DNA of 42,108 nucleotides from an uncultured Verrucomicrobiota bacterium (GTDB lineage: Bacteria; Verrucomicrobiota; Verrucomicrobiia; Limisphaerales; JAJXZI01), in NCBI GenBank assembly GCA_903847485.1, contig CAINDV010001020.1, positions 1 through 42,108 on the forward strand, given 5' to 3'. The position numbers and the translations under genes were made by a program. Shown piece by piece: positions 32,374 through 40,757 of the stretch (positions are counted from its first letter, which is position 1; every line of letters begins with the position of its first letter). Below the pieces are notes generated by a model, which was not told the DNA's origin, ran no database searches, and saw only the letters and a list, made by a program, of their open reading frames with translations.

Positions 32374-32487
32374 CTATTCCGCGATGCGTTCCTCGATTTG
32401 CCTGCGGTCGGCGAGGTGTTCGTCCATTTCCATTTTCGGAAACATGGACTCCGCGTAATACGGCAGATGGCCGGAGGTTTTATACAT
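32374..32487 (-). pseudogene. probable threonyl-tRNA synthetase fragment
   Basis: A 37-codon frame begins MYKTSGHLPYYAESMFPKME. The pattern xYxTSGHxPYYxxSMFPxM is characteristic of the class II catalytic core of ThrRS. A TAG ends it, but the same frame continues with a charged helical stretch (EKTLREYEKAANKPKSGNV). It is far too short for an enzyme, so it is a relic or a chimeric piece. Confidence 0.5.
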
Positions 32488-32512
32488 TTTGTCTTGGGCT
32501 GGTTTCTGGCGT

Positions 32513-32550
32513 TGAACTGAGGAGCATCCAGAAAGCAAATTCCTATCAAT
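32513..32550. repeat. 38-bp direct repeat, copy B
   Basis: This is the partner of 31066-31103, same orientation, two mismatches. It begins inside the PPK2 stop codon region and marks the right edge of the island. Confidence 0.9.
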
Positions 32551-33475
32551 GCTCTTGCTGGGTAGCCTCCGGCTCGGTCGGCTTACCCTGCTTCTCCTTG
32601 GCGGCTAAGAGTTGCTGCCACTTTTTCTTCCCGATCTTCTTCTCTTCTTCCTTCTCCGCGTGATGGTATTGGCGCGTGATGGCCTTGAGGTCCACGGTCG
32701 GTTTCGGGAACTTCATGTCCATCGCTTGCATCGTTTCCGCGACAATCTTCGCCACCGCGAGATTGCGGAACCACTTATTGTCCGCGGGGATGATGAACCA
32801 CGGCGCGTGCTTAGTGCTAGTCTGGCGGAGAAGGTCTTCGTAAGCCTCGGTGTAATCATCCCAGAACTCCCGCTCCGTATAGTCAGTCTCGCTGATCTTC
32901 CAATGACGGGCCGGGTCGTCCAGCCGTTGCTTGAAACGCGCGAGCTGTTCCTCCGGACTGATGTGGAGGAAGAACTTGAGGATGCGCGTGCCATTCGCCA
33001 CCAACCCTTGCTCAAAGTCATTGATCATCGCGAAACGCTTTCCCCAGACCTTGTCGGGAACCAACTTATGCACGCGAGTTACCAGCACGTCTTCGTAATG
33101 CGAGCGGTTGAAGATCACAACCTCGCCCCGCTTTGGCACCTGTTCTTCTATCCGCCAGAGAAAGTCATGCGCGGCCTCTTCTTTCGACGGTGCCTTGAAG
33201 CCGTGGACCCGCGCGCCCTGCGGATTCATCGCGCCAAGCACATGGTTAATAGTGCCATCCTTGCCGGCGGCGTCGAGCGCCTGCAGGCAGATGAGCAATG
33301 ACTGCTTGCCCTCGGCATAGAGCAGATACTGCAAGGCGCGTATTTCCCGGTCGAGTTTCTCGACTTCCTTAGCCGCCGATTTTTTGCGGTCGTGGTCCCC
33401 AGTGAAGTTGGGGTCAATCTTCTTCAAGCGGACCCGGCTGCCGGGCTTTACTTTCAATAGTTTAGTGTATTTCAT
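32546..33475 (-). CDS. ppk2: polyphosphate kinase 2 family protein
   Basis: This is a 309-residue PPK2. The Walker A motif is ALDAAGKDGTINHVLGAMNP near residue 65, the lid/Walker B region is VVIFNRSHYEDVLVTRVH near 125-140, followed by NDFEQGLVANGTRILKFFLH and the family-typical RLDDPARHWKISETDYTERE. Such enzymes transfer phosphate between polyphosphate and nucleotides in the cytoplasm; length and motifs suit a one-domain PPK2 acting on AMP or NDPs, but the class cannot be fixed by eye. The C-terminal 35 residues are lysine- and glutamate-rich. The stop codon overlaps the 38-bp direct repeat, so the gene borders the inserted island without obvious damage. Confidence 0.93.
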   Translation of the reverse strand: MKYTKLLKVKPGSRVRLKKIDPNFTGDHDRKKSAAKEVEKLDREIRALQYLLYAEGKQSLLICLQALDAAGKDGTINHVLGAMNPQGARVHGFKAPSKEEAAHDFLWRIEEQVPKRGEVVIFNRSHYEDVLVTRVHKLVPDKVWGKRFAMINDFEQGLVANGTRILKFFLHISPEEQLARFKQRLDDPARHWKISETDYTEREFWDDYTEAYEDLLRQTSTKHAPWFIIPADNKWFRNLAVAKIVAETMQAMDMKFPKPTVDLKAITRQYHHAEKEEEKKIGKKKWQQLLAAKEKQGKPTEPEATQQEH

Positions 33476-33581
33476 GGTTGTAGAGTAGGATAGCCGGTCG
33501 TTTTGACCAGCTTAATTTGTGGTTTGTCGGCGGGCGACCGGGAGCGAGACTCGACCAACACCAGACCGCCGCCGGAAGCAA

Positions 33582-33625
33582 CGATTCGTCATTCGGATTT
33601 CGGACTTCATTCGTCATTCGCCTAG
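33582..33625. repeat. remnant of the CCGAAAT/CGTCATTC interspersed repeat
   Basis: ATTCGTCATTCGGATTTCGG and a following second CATTCGTCATTCG copy match the motifs at 26303-26330 and 26795-26845. The 175-bp gap 33476-33651 holds nothing else I can name. Confidence 0.6.
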
Positions 33626-33651
33626 GAGTTTGGGCTGAATAGTCGGTTAGT

Positions 33652-36600
33652 TTAGTGAGCCGGCGTGGCGGGCGGGTTAGCTTCAGCGGGCTTGGCCCCC
33701 TCGTGTTTGCCGCCGCCCAGTTTCTCCACCACATAGAACGTGACCGGGATAAGGAAGATCGCTATGGCGCTGGCCGCCAACATACCGCCAATGACGGTGA
33801 AACCCATGACTTGCCGCGAGAGAGCGCCGGCCCCGCTCGCCTTGGCCAGCGGCACGCAACCCAGGATGAAGGCGAAGCTGGTCATCAAGATCGGACGCAA
33901 CCGCAGCCGGGCACCCTCCAGCGTGGCGTCCAACAGCGGTTTGCCTTGCTCATAACTCATCTTACAAAACTCAACGATGAGAATGGCGTTCTTAGCCGCC
34001 AGGCCGATGAGCATGACTAAGCCGATCTGGGCGTAGATGTTGTTCTCGTAGTGGCCGACCATGAGGGCGGCGAACGCGCCGAACACGGCGATAGGCGTGC
34101 CCAGCAGCACGCTGAACGGCAGGCTCCAGCTCTCGTATTGCGCCGCCAGGATCAGGAACACACACAGTAGCGAGAAGCCGAAGATAACCATCGGGGAGAT
34201 GCCTTCCTGCGCCTTCTTCTCCTGGTAACTCATGCCCATGTAGTCGTAACCCATTCCGTCCGGCATGGTCTGGGCGAAGACCTCTTCCAGCGCCTTCATG
34301 GCCTGCGCCGAGCTGTATCCGGGCCGAGCCGAAGCGTTGATCTGGGCGGACTCGTGGAGGTTGTAGCGCAGGGTAAACTCCGGGCCGATGGTGTTAGTGA
34401 CGCTGGTGACGGCGGCCAGCGGCACCATGTTACTGGCGTTGTTGAGGACATAGAACTGGCCCAGGTTCTGGGCGTCGTTGCGGTAATCGCCCTCGGCCTG
34501 CACATACACCTGCCACTGGCGACCGAAGCGGTTGAAGTAGTTCACAAACGCGCCGCCCATGAAGCATTGCATCGTCTGGTAGACGTCCTGAAGCCGCACG
34601 CCTTGCTGCAAGACTTGGTCGCGGTCCACGTCCACATACACCTGCGGCACCGACAGGAGCGCGGTGGTGAACACGCCGGCTAACTCGGGCCGCTTCTGCG
34701 CCGCCGCGATGAACTTAGTTAGATTAGGCACCAGAAACTCAACGCCCTTGCCCGAACGGTCTTCGAGGATGAAAGTCACGCCACCGGACGCGCCGACGCC
34801 GGGAATGGCCGGCGGCGGAAAGGCGAAACCCACCGCGCCGGGCAGCTTGCCGAACTCCCGGTTCAGATGCTCCTTGATGGCGATGTATTGTTCCTCGGGC
34901 TTCTTGCGCTCGTCCCACTTATCCAGTGTGATGAAGAAGAAGGCGCTGTAAGTGTTGTTGACGCCGCTTAACATGCTGAAACCAATGACTGAGGTGTAAT
35001 ACTTGATGCCCGGCGTCTGCTTGAGAATCTCCTCAGCCTGCCTTACCACCTCATCGGTGCGTTGGAGGGAGGCGGCATTGGGCAACTGCACGCCGGCAAA
35101 GACGTAGCCTTGGTCCTCATCCGGCAGGAAGCTCGCCGGCACTCTCTTTCCGAAGAACCCCGCCAGCACGGTCAACCCGACGAGCAGCAGCAGCGCGATG
35201 GCGCTCTTGTGGATCAGCACGCGACACAGGCCGACGTAACCGTCGGTGGCTTTGCCGAAGAGTTGGTTGAAGCCGTCATAGAACTTCTGGAGCAGCCCGG
35301 TGCCCTTGGCCTTGGGCCGGAGGAGCAGGGCGCACAGCGCAGGCGACAGGGTAAGGGCGTTGAACGCGGAGATCACGACGGACACCGCGATGGTCACCAC
35401 GAACTGTTGATAGAGTCGCCCAGTGATGCCGGGAATGAAGGCCGTGGGGACAAACACGGCCGCCAGAATGATAGCGATAGCCATGACCGGGCCGGAGACT
35501 TCCTGCATGGCCTTAAGCGTCGCGTCCTTGGGTGACAAGCCTCTCTCGATGTGATGCTCGACTGCTTCCACCACCACGATGGCGTCGTCCACCACTAACC
35601 CGATGGCGAGCACTAAGCCGAAGAGTGACAGCGTATTGATGGAGAAGCCGAACAGGGGGAATAGCGCGAAGGTGCCGATAAGTGACACCGGCACAGCGAG
35701 CAGCGGGATGAGTGTCGCCCGCCAGCCTTGGAGGAAGATGAAGACCACGATGATAACTAGCGCCAGCGCCTCCACGAGTGTCTTCTGGATTTCCTTCATG
35801 CCCTCCGTCACCGCCAGCGTGGTGTCCAGCGAGACTACATAGTCCATGTCCGGCGGGAAGCTCGCCTTAAGTTTCGCCATGAGCGCCTTGGCGTCGGCCG
35901 CAGCCTGGACGGCGTTGGAATCGGGAAGCTGGTAAAGCGCGACGAGTGCCGAAGACTTGCCGTTGAGCCGCGCCTTCATGCTGTAATTCTGCGCGCCCAG
36001 TTCGATGCGGGCCACGTCCTTCACCCGCACGATGGCCCCGCCCGGCGCGGCGCGCAGCACGATTTCGCCGAACTGTTCCGCCGTTTCCAGGCGGCCTTGC
36101 GCCCGCACCGCATAAGTGAATTCCTGCCCGCTGGGCACCGGCTCGCCACCTATCTGGCCGGCGGGGTTCACGTTGTTCTGGGCCTGGAGGGCGTTGATGA
36201 TTTCCGGCACCGTGATGCCCATTTGCGCCAACCTATCGGGCCGGACCCAGAGGCGGATGGCGTATTGCCCGGCACCGAAGACTTGGACGCTGGCGATGCC
36301 CGGCACGCGGGTCATCTGGTCGTTAATGTTGATGTAGGAATAGTTGGCTAGAAAGATACCGTCGTAGGTGTTGCTCGGCGAATAGAGCGCGAACATGATA
36401 AGTGGCGCGGCGGTGGACTTCTGGACGGTGACGCCTTGGTCAGTCACGGCGGAGGGTAGTTGCGAGTTAGCCTGGCTCTGCCGCATCTGCGCGAGGATCT
36501 GATCGGTGTTCGCGTCGGTCTTGACGTTGAAATCCACCACCAGCTTCATCGAGCCATTGTTGGCGTTCAGGGAATACATGTATTCCATGTTATCCACGCC

Positions 36601-36810
36601 GGACATCTGCTGCTCAATAGGCGTGGCCACCGACTGGTCCACGGTGACGGCGTCGGCACCGGGATAGCTGGCCTGCACCTGGATCTGCGGGTCGGCGATG
36701 TTAGGGAACTGTGCGATGGGCAGGCTGGACATCGCGACCAGGCCGATGATGACCATCAGGATGGCGATGACCATCGCGACGATGGGGCGGTTGATGAAGA
36801 ATTTGGCCAT
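33652..36810 (-). CDS. RND multidrug efflux permease (HAE-1/AcrB family)
   Basis: This is a 1052-residue inner-membrane antiporter. It starts MAKFFINRPIVAMVIAILMV, the standard TM1 of the family, and shows two six-helix repeats separated by large periplasmic loops. The TM4 proton-relay pair is in LVLAIGLVVDDAIVVVEAVE, and motifs GPVMAIAIILAAVFVPTAFI and YESWSLPFSVLLGTPIAVFG match AcrB/MexB. It should export hydrophobic compounds using the proton gradient, with the adaptor at 38085-39281 and probably the outer-membrane factor at 24813-26258. In the usual operon the adaptor is directly upstream; here a nuclease gene (36957-38039) and a repeat lie between, so co-expression may be altered. The C-terminal tail is alanine- and proline-rich. 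Confidence 0.95.
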   Translation of the reverse strand: MAKFFINRPIVAMVIAILMVIIGLVAMSSLPIAQFPNIADPQIQVQASYPGADAVTVDQSVATPIEQQMSGVDNMEYMYSLNANNGSMKLVVDFNVKTDANTDQILAQMRQSQANSQLPSAVTDQGVTVQKSTAAPLIMFALYSPSNTYDGIFLANYSYININDQMTRVPGIASVQVFGAGQYAIRLWVRPDRLAQMGITVPEIINALQAQNNVNPAGQIGGEPVPSGQEFTYAVRAQGRLETAEQFGEIVLRAAPGGAIVRVKDVARIELGAQNYSMKARLNGKSSALVALYQLPDSNAVQAAADAKALMAKLKASFPPDMDYVVSLDTTLAVTEGMKEIQKTLVEALALVIIVVFIFLQGWRATLIPLLAVPVSLIGTFALFPLFGFSINTLSLFGLVLAIGLVVDDAIVVVEAVEHHIERGLSPKDATLKAMQEVSGPVMAIAIILAAVFVPTAFIPGITGRLYQQFVVTIAVSVVISAFNALTLSPALCALLLRPKAKGTGLLQKFYDGFNQLFGKATDGYVGLCRVLIHKSAIALLLLVGLTVLAGFFGKRVPASFLPDEDQGYVFAGVQLPNAASLQRTDEVVRQAEEILKQTPGIKYYTSVIGFSMLSGVNNTYSAFFFITLDKWDERKKPEEQYIAIKEHLNREFGKLPGAVGFAFPPPAIPGVGASGGVTFILEDRSGKGVEFLVPNLTKFIAAAQKRPELAGVFTTALLSVPQVYVDVDRDQVLQQGVRLQDVYQTMQCFMGGAFVNYFNRFGRQWQVYVQAEGDYRNDAQNLGQFYVLNNASNMVPLAAVTSVTNTIGPEFTLRYNLHESAQINASARPGYSSAQAMKALEEVFAQTMPDGMGYDYMGMSYQEKKAQEGISPMVIFGFSLLCVFLILAAQYESWSLPFSVLLGTPIAVFGAFAALMVGHYENNIYAQIGLVMLIGLAAKNAILIVEFCKMSYEQGKPLLDATLEGARLRLRPILMTSFAFILGCVPLAKASGAGALSRQVMGFTVIGGMLAASAIAIFLIPVTFYVVEKLGGGKHEGAKPAEANPPATPAH

Positions 36811-36830
36811 AGGTCAGAGGGGTTGAGTAA

Positions 36831-36952
36831 ATCCGAAACCCGAAATCCGAAATCCGAAAGCAGCCCGAAGCCCGAAGTCCGAAGCGGTGCCGGGTGTCAG
36901 GGCGGGTTGGGTTTCGTACTTCGGATTTCGAATTTCGAATTTCGGATTTGTA
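36831..36952. repeat. inverted CCGAAATCCG repeat between permease and nuclease genes
   Basis: ACCCGAAATCCGAAATCCG-type copies (36835-36885) face complementary TTCGGATTTCGAATTTCG-type copies (36918-36950). This is the same family as 30722-30874 and lies in the 146-bp gap upstream of the permease. Confidence 0.82.
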
Positions 36953-36956
36953 CCGG

Positions 36957-38039
36957 TCATGGCTTTGTTCCCTTCGCCTTCGTGGCCGGGGCCGCCAGTT
37001 GGTAGAACTCGTGCAGCTTCTGTTGGAGCAGCTTCTTGTCCGGTAGGACGGCTTGGTATTCAGCGACGAGCGCCGGAGAAACCGCCCGGCTCAGGGCGTA
37101 TTCGACGACTTCGTTGTCCTTAGTGGCGCAGAGCAACGCGCCGATGGACGGGCGCTCGTGGGGCTTGCGGACATCGCGGTCGAGGGCTTCGAGATAGAAC
37201 TCCATCTTACCCAAGTGCTCCGGCTCGAACTCCCCGACCTTTAAGTCAAAAGCCACCAGCGACTGGAGCGCCCGGTGGTAGAAAACGAGGTCAACGCGAA
37301 AGTCCCGGCCCCCAACTTGCAGGAGGTATTGCTCGCCGACGAAACAGAAATCGCGACCGAGTTCGACGAGGAACTTCTTAAGGTTGGCCACTAACCCCGC
37401 GTGTAAGTCGGCTTCGGAATGGACTTCCGGTAGGTTGAGAAAATCGAGGAGGTAAGTGTCTTTGAAGACGGTTTCGGCGACGGGGTGCAATTCTCTCACC
37501 ACTGGTGAGAGTTTTGGCGGAGATAGGATGGTGCGCTCGAACAGGGCGCCGTTAAGCTGGCGTTCGAGTTCGCGCTTACCCCATTTTTCTCGAATGACTA
37601 GGCGAAGGTAAAACTCCCGTTCTTCTGCGCGTTTGCTCTTGGAAAGGATTAACAAGTTATGCGTCCAAGACAATTGTCGCACCAGTGGTGCGACTTTCTT
37701 GTCGGCCCGGTAAGTTTCGTAGAACTGCCGCATCCGAAACAGACTGGCGCGGGTGAAGCCCTTGATGTCCGGATGATGTCGAGCGATGAAACCAGCCAAC
37801 CGGTCCACCACCCCTTCACCCCAGAAGGCGACTGACAGCTTGCGGCTGATGATCTCCCCGACGCGCCAATACAGGTCTATCAACTCCGTATTAACCGCCT
37901 GCAACGCCCTGGCCCGCGCCGACTGGATCAAACCCACCACTTCCCCGAACGCCTGCGCCTCGCGGCCCGCCGCCGGCGGCCGACTGGCTTTCGCCGGTGC
38001 CTTGACGGGGAGCCGCTTAGTTGACGGTTTCCTCTGCAC
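36957..38039 (-). CDS. YhcG/DUF1016-family PD-(D/E)xK nuclease
   Basis: This is a 360-residue protein of normal length for the family. The DUF1016 N-terminal domain (about 28-165) contains LIDLYWRVGEIISRKL, FTRASLFRMRQFYETY and LSWTHNLLILSKSKRAEERE. The C-terminal nuclease domain (about 185-340) contains FCFVGEQYLLQVGGRDFRVD, LVFYHRALQSLVAFDLKVGE and YLEALDRDVRKPHERPSIGA, giving the D...D-x-K active-site arrangement. Family members are DNA-binding nucleases of uncertain role, often on mobile DNA. It interrupts the adaptor-permease pair of an RND operon, all on the same strand. Its last residues (PATKAKGTKP) resemble the end of the adaptor (PAAKAKGK), a possible trace of insertion at that gene's 3' end. 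Confidence 0.92.
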   Translation of the reverse strand: MQRKPSTKRLPVKAPAKASRPPAAGREAQAFGEVVGLIQSARARALQAVNTELIDLYWRVGEIISRKLSVAFWGEGVVDRLAGFIARHHPDIKGFTRASLFRMRQFYETYRADKKVAPLVRQLSWTHNLLILSKSKRAEEREFYLRLVIREKWGKRELERQLNGALFERTILSPPKLSPVVRELHPVAETVFKDTYLLDFLNLPEVHSEADLHAGLVANLKKFLVELGRDFCFVGEQYLLQVGGRDFRVDLVFYHRALQSLVAFDLKVGEFEPEHLGKMEFYLEALDRDVRKPHERPSIGALLCATKDNEVVEYALSRAVSPALVAEYQAVLPDKKLLQQKLHEFYQLAAPATKAKGTKP

Positions 38040-38084
38040 GTCGTTGTTAAAGGCTGGCCTGACTTGTTACTTGGCGGAAGTTCC

Positions 38085-39281
38085 TTACTTACCCTTCGCC
38101 TTCGCCGCCGGGGCCACGGCCTTCTCGCCCGCCTTCTCCACAAACGGCACCGGGTTCACCACCGCGCCGTCGCGCACCTTCTGGATACCTTCCGCCACCA
38201 CGCGGTCGCCGGCCTTCACACTGCCTTGGATGAGGCCTTGGATGACCCACTCCTGCCCGACAGGCTCGCCGACACTTACCGGCCGCATACTTACCTTGTT
38301 ATCAGTGCCCACGACCGCGACTAACGAGCGGCCTTGCACGTCCGTCACCGCCCGCTGCGGCACGAGGAGGGCATCCTTCTGGGTGTCGAGCAGCGCCCGG
38401 ACGCGGACGAACATACCCGGTACCAGCAGTTTATTGGAATTAGTGAACTCACCCACGACCGTGATGGTGCCGGTCTTCACATCCACCTGGTTGTTGGCGA
38501 ACCGCACGCGCCCCGGCTCGGAATAGACCGTGCCAGTCGCCAGGACCAGTTCCAGTTCCGGGCCTGCGTCGGCGCGCGCCGCCTTGCCTTCGGCCAAACG
38601 ACGCTCCAGCATTTTGGTCACCAACTGCTGGGACACCGAGAAATACACGCGGATCGGATCCATCTGCACCACGGTGGTCAACAGGCCGGTGCCGGGGCCG
38701 ACGAGATCGCCAACCTGGGCCTTGGCCAGGCCGGCGGACCCGGTCACCGGGGCGCGGATGGTGGTGAAGTTGAGATTCAACTCGGCCTCCTTCACCACCG
38801 CTTGGGCGCTGGCCACCTGGCCGTCCGCCGCCTTATCCGCCTGCACGGCGTCGTCCAGTTCCTGCTTGCTGATGGCTTGGGATGCGGCCAGCGGCGTGTA
38901 ACGTTCCACGTCGAGGGCGGTCTTCCCCTTCTGGGCTTGTGCCTCCATGAGTTGCGCCTTGGCCTTGGCCAAAGTAGCCGCAAACGTGGCCGGCTCGATT
39001 CGGAATAGCACCTGCCCGTTAGTCACATCGCTACCTTCCGAGTAGTCCCGACTAATTAGGTAACCACTCACCTGAGCGGAGATCGTGGCATTGACCTCGC
39101 CTTCCAGTGTGCCCACCGCGTCGCGATAAATCGGCACATCCCGCTGCGTCACGGCGACCACCGCGACGTCCGGTGCGGCCAGGGGTTGGGCGGCTTCCTT
39201 CTCCTTGCAACCGGGCAGCCAAACTAACCAAGCCAGCAGCCCAACCGGCGCTGCCATTTTCCGCATCAAATGTCGTGTCAT
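38085..39281 (-). CDS. RND efflux periplasmic adaptor (membrane fusion lipoprotein)
   Basis: The protein has 398 residues from the ATG at 39281; a TTG 18 bp upstream is less likely. A lipoprotein signal (GLLAWLVWLPGCKEK, lipobox cysteine near residue 25) anchors it to the inner membrane. The core follows the HlyD/AcrA layout: first beta strand VAVVAVTQRDVPIYRDAVGT, lipoyl half VLFRIEPATFAATLAKAKAQ, an alpha-hairpin (AQKGKTALDVERYTPLAASQ), second lipoyl half FTTIRAPVTGSAGLAKAQVG, and a beta-barrel plus C-terminal barrel (PVSVGEPVGQEWVIQGLIQG). It links permease and outer-membrane duct. It is the promoter-proximal gene of the efflux cluster. The permease that normally follows directly is displaced by a nuclease gene. 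Confidence 0.93.
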   Translation of the reverse strand: MTRHLMRKMAAPVGLLAWLVWLPGCKEKEAAQPLAAPDVAVVAVTQRDVPIYRDAVGTLEGEVNATISAQVSGYLISRDYSEGSDVTNGQVLFRIEPATFAATLAKAKAQLMEAQAQKGKTALDVERYTPLAASQAISKQELDDAVQADKAADGQVASAQAVVKEAELNLNFTTIRAPVTGSAGLAKAQVGDLVGPGTGLLTTVVQMDPIRVYFSVSQQLVTKMLERRLAEGKAARADAGPELELVLATGTVYSEPGRVRFANNQVDVKTGTITVVGEFTNSNKLLVPGMFVRVRALLDTQKDALLVPQRAVTDVQGRSLVAVVGTDNKVSMRPVSVGEPVGQEWVIQGLIQGSVKAGDRVVAEGIQKVRDGAVVNPVPFVEKAGEKAVAPAAKAKGK

Positions 39282-39417
39282 AGCGTAATTACGTTCCAAC
39301 TAGAGCCCAGACTAGTGCAACGGCGCGCTGGCGGAAAGCAGAAATGCCACGGCCGCGGTTCCAGCTTCCTCCAGTGCTGCTTTCCTCTTTCCGCTTTTCG
39401 AGCAAACTACCCCGCGC

Positions 39418-39861
39418 CTAGAATCCGCCCCATTCGCCCCAGCCAGTCCCGGTTCCCCAGCCCGGCGTGTCGTAACCGCTGGTGACGTCAACCTGCTGAT
39501 TCACGAGCGCCTCACCCCGCGAATCCCGGGCCGCCTGCGCATCTTCCGCCGCCAGTCGCAGACCGTCGAGAGTGTTCTGGTAGGCTTGATACTGGGCCTG
39601 CTTACCCACATAGAGCACGTTCTGAGCGTGGTCCGGATAGACGTAGTAAGCGGTGCCGCTCCGGGTCACGACGGAAACCTTGCCCGCCGGCAGGGTCTTC
39701 ATCTGTTGCTGCTGATCCGGCGTGGTGGCCGGTATGATTTTGAAGCCGGACGAAGCCAGCAGACTGGGCGTGGAATACGCCTTCGACGTCGCGCAACCCG
39801 GCGTCATGGCCACCAGTGCGACCGCTCCCAACACCGCCAATAGGATGGTTTTGTTACTCAT
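39418..39861 (-). CDS. small lipoprotein, paralogue 1
   Basis: The protein has 147 residues from the ATG at 39861; the frame extends upstream to 39927 without a signal-like start. A lipoprotein signal (AVLGAVALVAMTPGC, cysteine near residue 23) is followed by the shared motif LLASSGFKIIPATTPDQQQQ, then KTLPAGKVSVVTRSGTAYYV and YPDHAQNVLYVGKQAQYQAY. The tail is glycine- and tryptophan-rich (GWGTGTGWGEWGGF). It is clearly paralogous to the next gene upstream (39949-40434). I do not know the family. The predicted location is the periplasmic face of a membrane. Confidence 0.8.
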   Translation of the reverse strand: MSNKTILLAVLGAVALVAMTPGCATSKAYSTPSLLASSGFKIIPATTPDQQQQMKTLPAGKVSVVTRSGTAYYVYPDHAQNVLYVGKQAQYQAYQNTLDGLRLAAEDAQAARDSRGEALVNQQVDVTSGYDTPGWGTGTGWGEWGGF

Positions 39862-39948
39862 AAATGATCGTCTTCCGTTGTTGTCTGTATTACTGGTTTC
39901 CGTCGCGTAATGCTGGTAGTTTCGCAAGCCCGACCGTGCTGGTTGCCC

Positions 39949-40434
39949 CTACCACACGCCCCACGGCCCCCACACGCCCCAAGGCCCGCCCCACGCCGCT
40001 CCCCACACGGCGTCTTCGGCAGCATTCATAGCTTGCGACTGCAAGTTCGCTTCCGTGGCGACGCGATTATCGGTAGCGATTTGCCCGTAAACCTTCGCCT
40101 GCTGCTGGCCCAACAGGAGACTCTGATAGGTGTCATACTCAGCATTCCGACCAACGTAGAGTTGCTTGTTGGCGGGATCCGGGTAAACGAAAAAGACCTG
40201 CCCATTCCGCTTCACGAACGAAATCCGGCCCGTCGGGAGAGTCTGGAGATGCTGCTGCTGCTCGGGCGTCGTGGCCGGCATAATCTTGAAGCCGGACGCG
40301 GCCAGCAGGTTCGCGGTTCGGTTCGTCGTCGCACAGCCCGTCACCATGACCCCAAGCGCCACGGTCCCGACGACCAGCACTGCGATCACGGATAAGAGTT
40401 CAAGAATGGTATTTTGCTTCTCGCGCATGGGCAA
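39949..40434 (-). CDS. small lipoprotein, paralogue 2
   Basis: This 161-residue protein has a hydrophobic segment (LLSVIAVLVVGTVALGVMVT) running into a lipobox cysteine (VMVTGC). The shared core is LLAASGFKIMPATTPEQQQH, LQTLPTGRISFVKRNGQVFF and VYPDPANKQLYVGRNAEYDT, matching the neighbour at 39418-39861 almost motif for motif. It ends in an aromatic tail, WGAAWGGPWGVWGPWGVW. The two genes are 87 bp apart on the same strand and arose by tandem duplication. No family name is known to me. The tryptophan-rich end could insert at a membrane interface; that is a guess. Confidence 0.82.
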   Translation of the reverse strand: MPMREKQNTILELLSVIAVLVVGTVALGVMVTGCATTNRTANLLAASGFKIMPATTPEQQQHLQTLPTGRISFVKRNGQVFFVYPDPANKQLYVGRNAEYDTYQSLLLGQQQAKVYGQIATDNRVATEANLQSQAMNAAEDAVWGAAWGGPWGVWGPWGVW

Positions 40435-40528
40435 AGGCTACCGAAGCTTGACGGCGGTTGCAAGGCGGAAAACCGATAAAATTCTTATTCCGCAGGGCGG
40501 CCTCAAGCTCGGTATGGCCCAGGCCCAG

Positions 40529-40757
40529 AACTCCTGAGCCGTGAGCACCAATTCCAACTGGCAAGGAAACGAGGTGAATCCAAGCACGCCGGGTCAGGGG
40601 ACCCGGCCTACAGCAAGGGCGCGGTTCTGTAGGTCCGATGAGGACCCCGGGCCTGTAGAGTCGCGCCTTTGCTTGTAGGCCGGGTCCCCTGACCCGGCGC
40701 GCTGGGACGCATCCCGTTTCCTCGCCGGTTGGAATTGGTGCTCACGGCTCAGGAGTT
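40529..40757. repeat. 229-bp nested palindromic element
   Basis: Outer 43-bp arms (40529-40571 and 40715-40757; AACTCCTGAGCCGTGAGCAC...) match at 41 positions. Inner 26-bp arms (40587-40612 and 40674-40699; CGCCGGGTCAGGGGACCC...) are perfect. The right arm supplies the stop codon of the PAS-protein frame. It fills most of 40435-40748; the rest shows nothing I can name. Confidence 0.92.
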
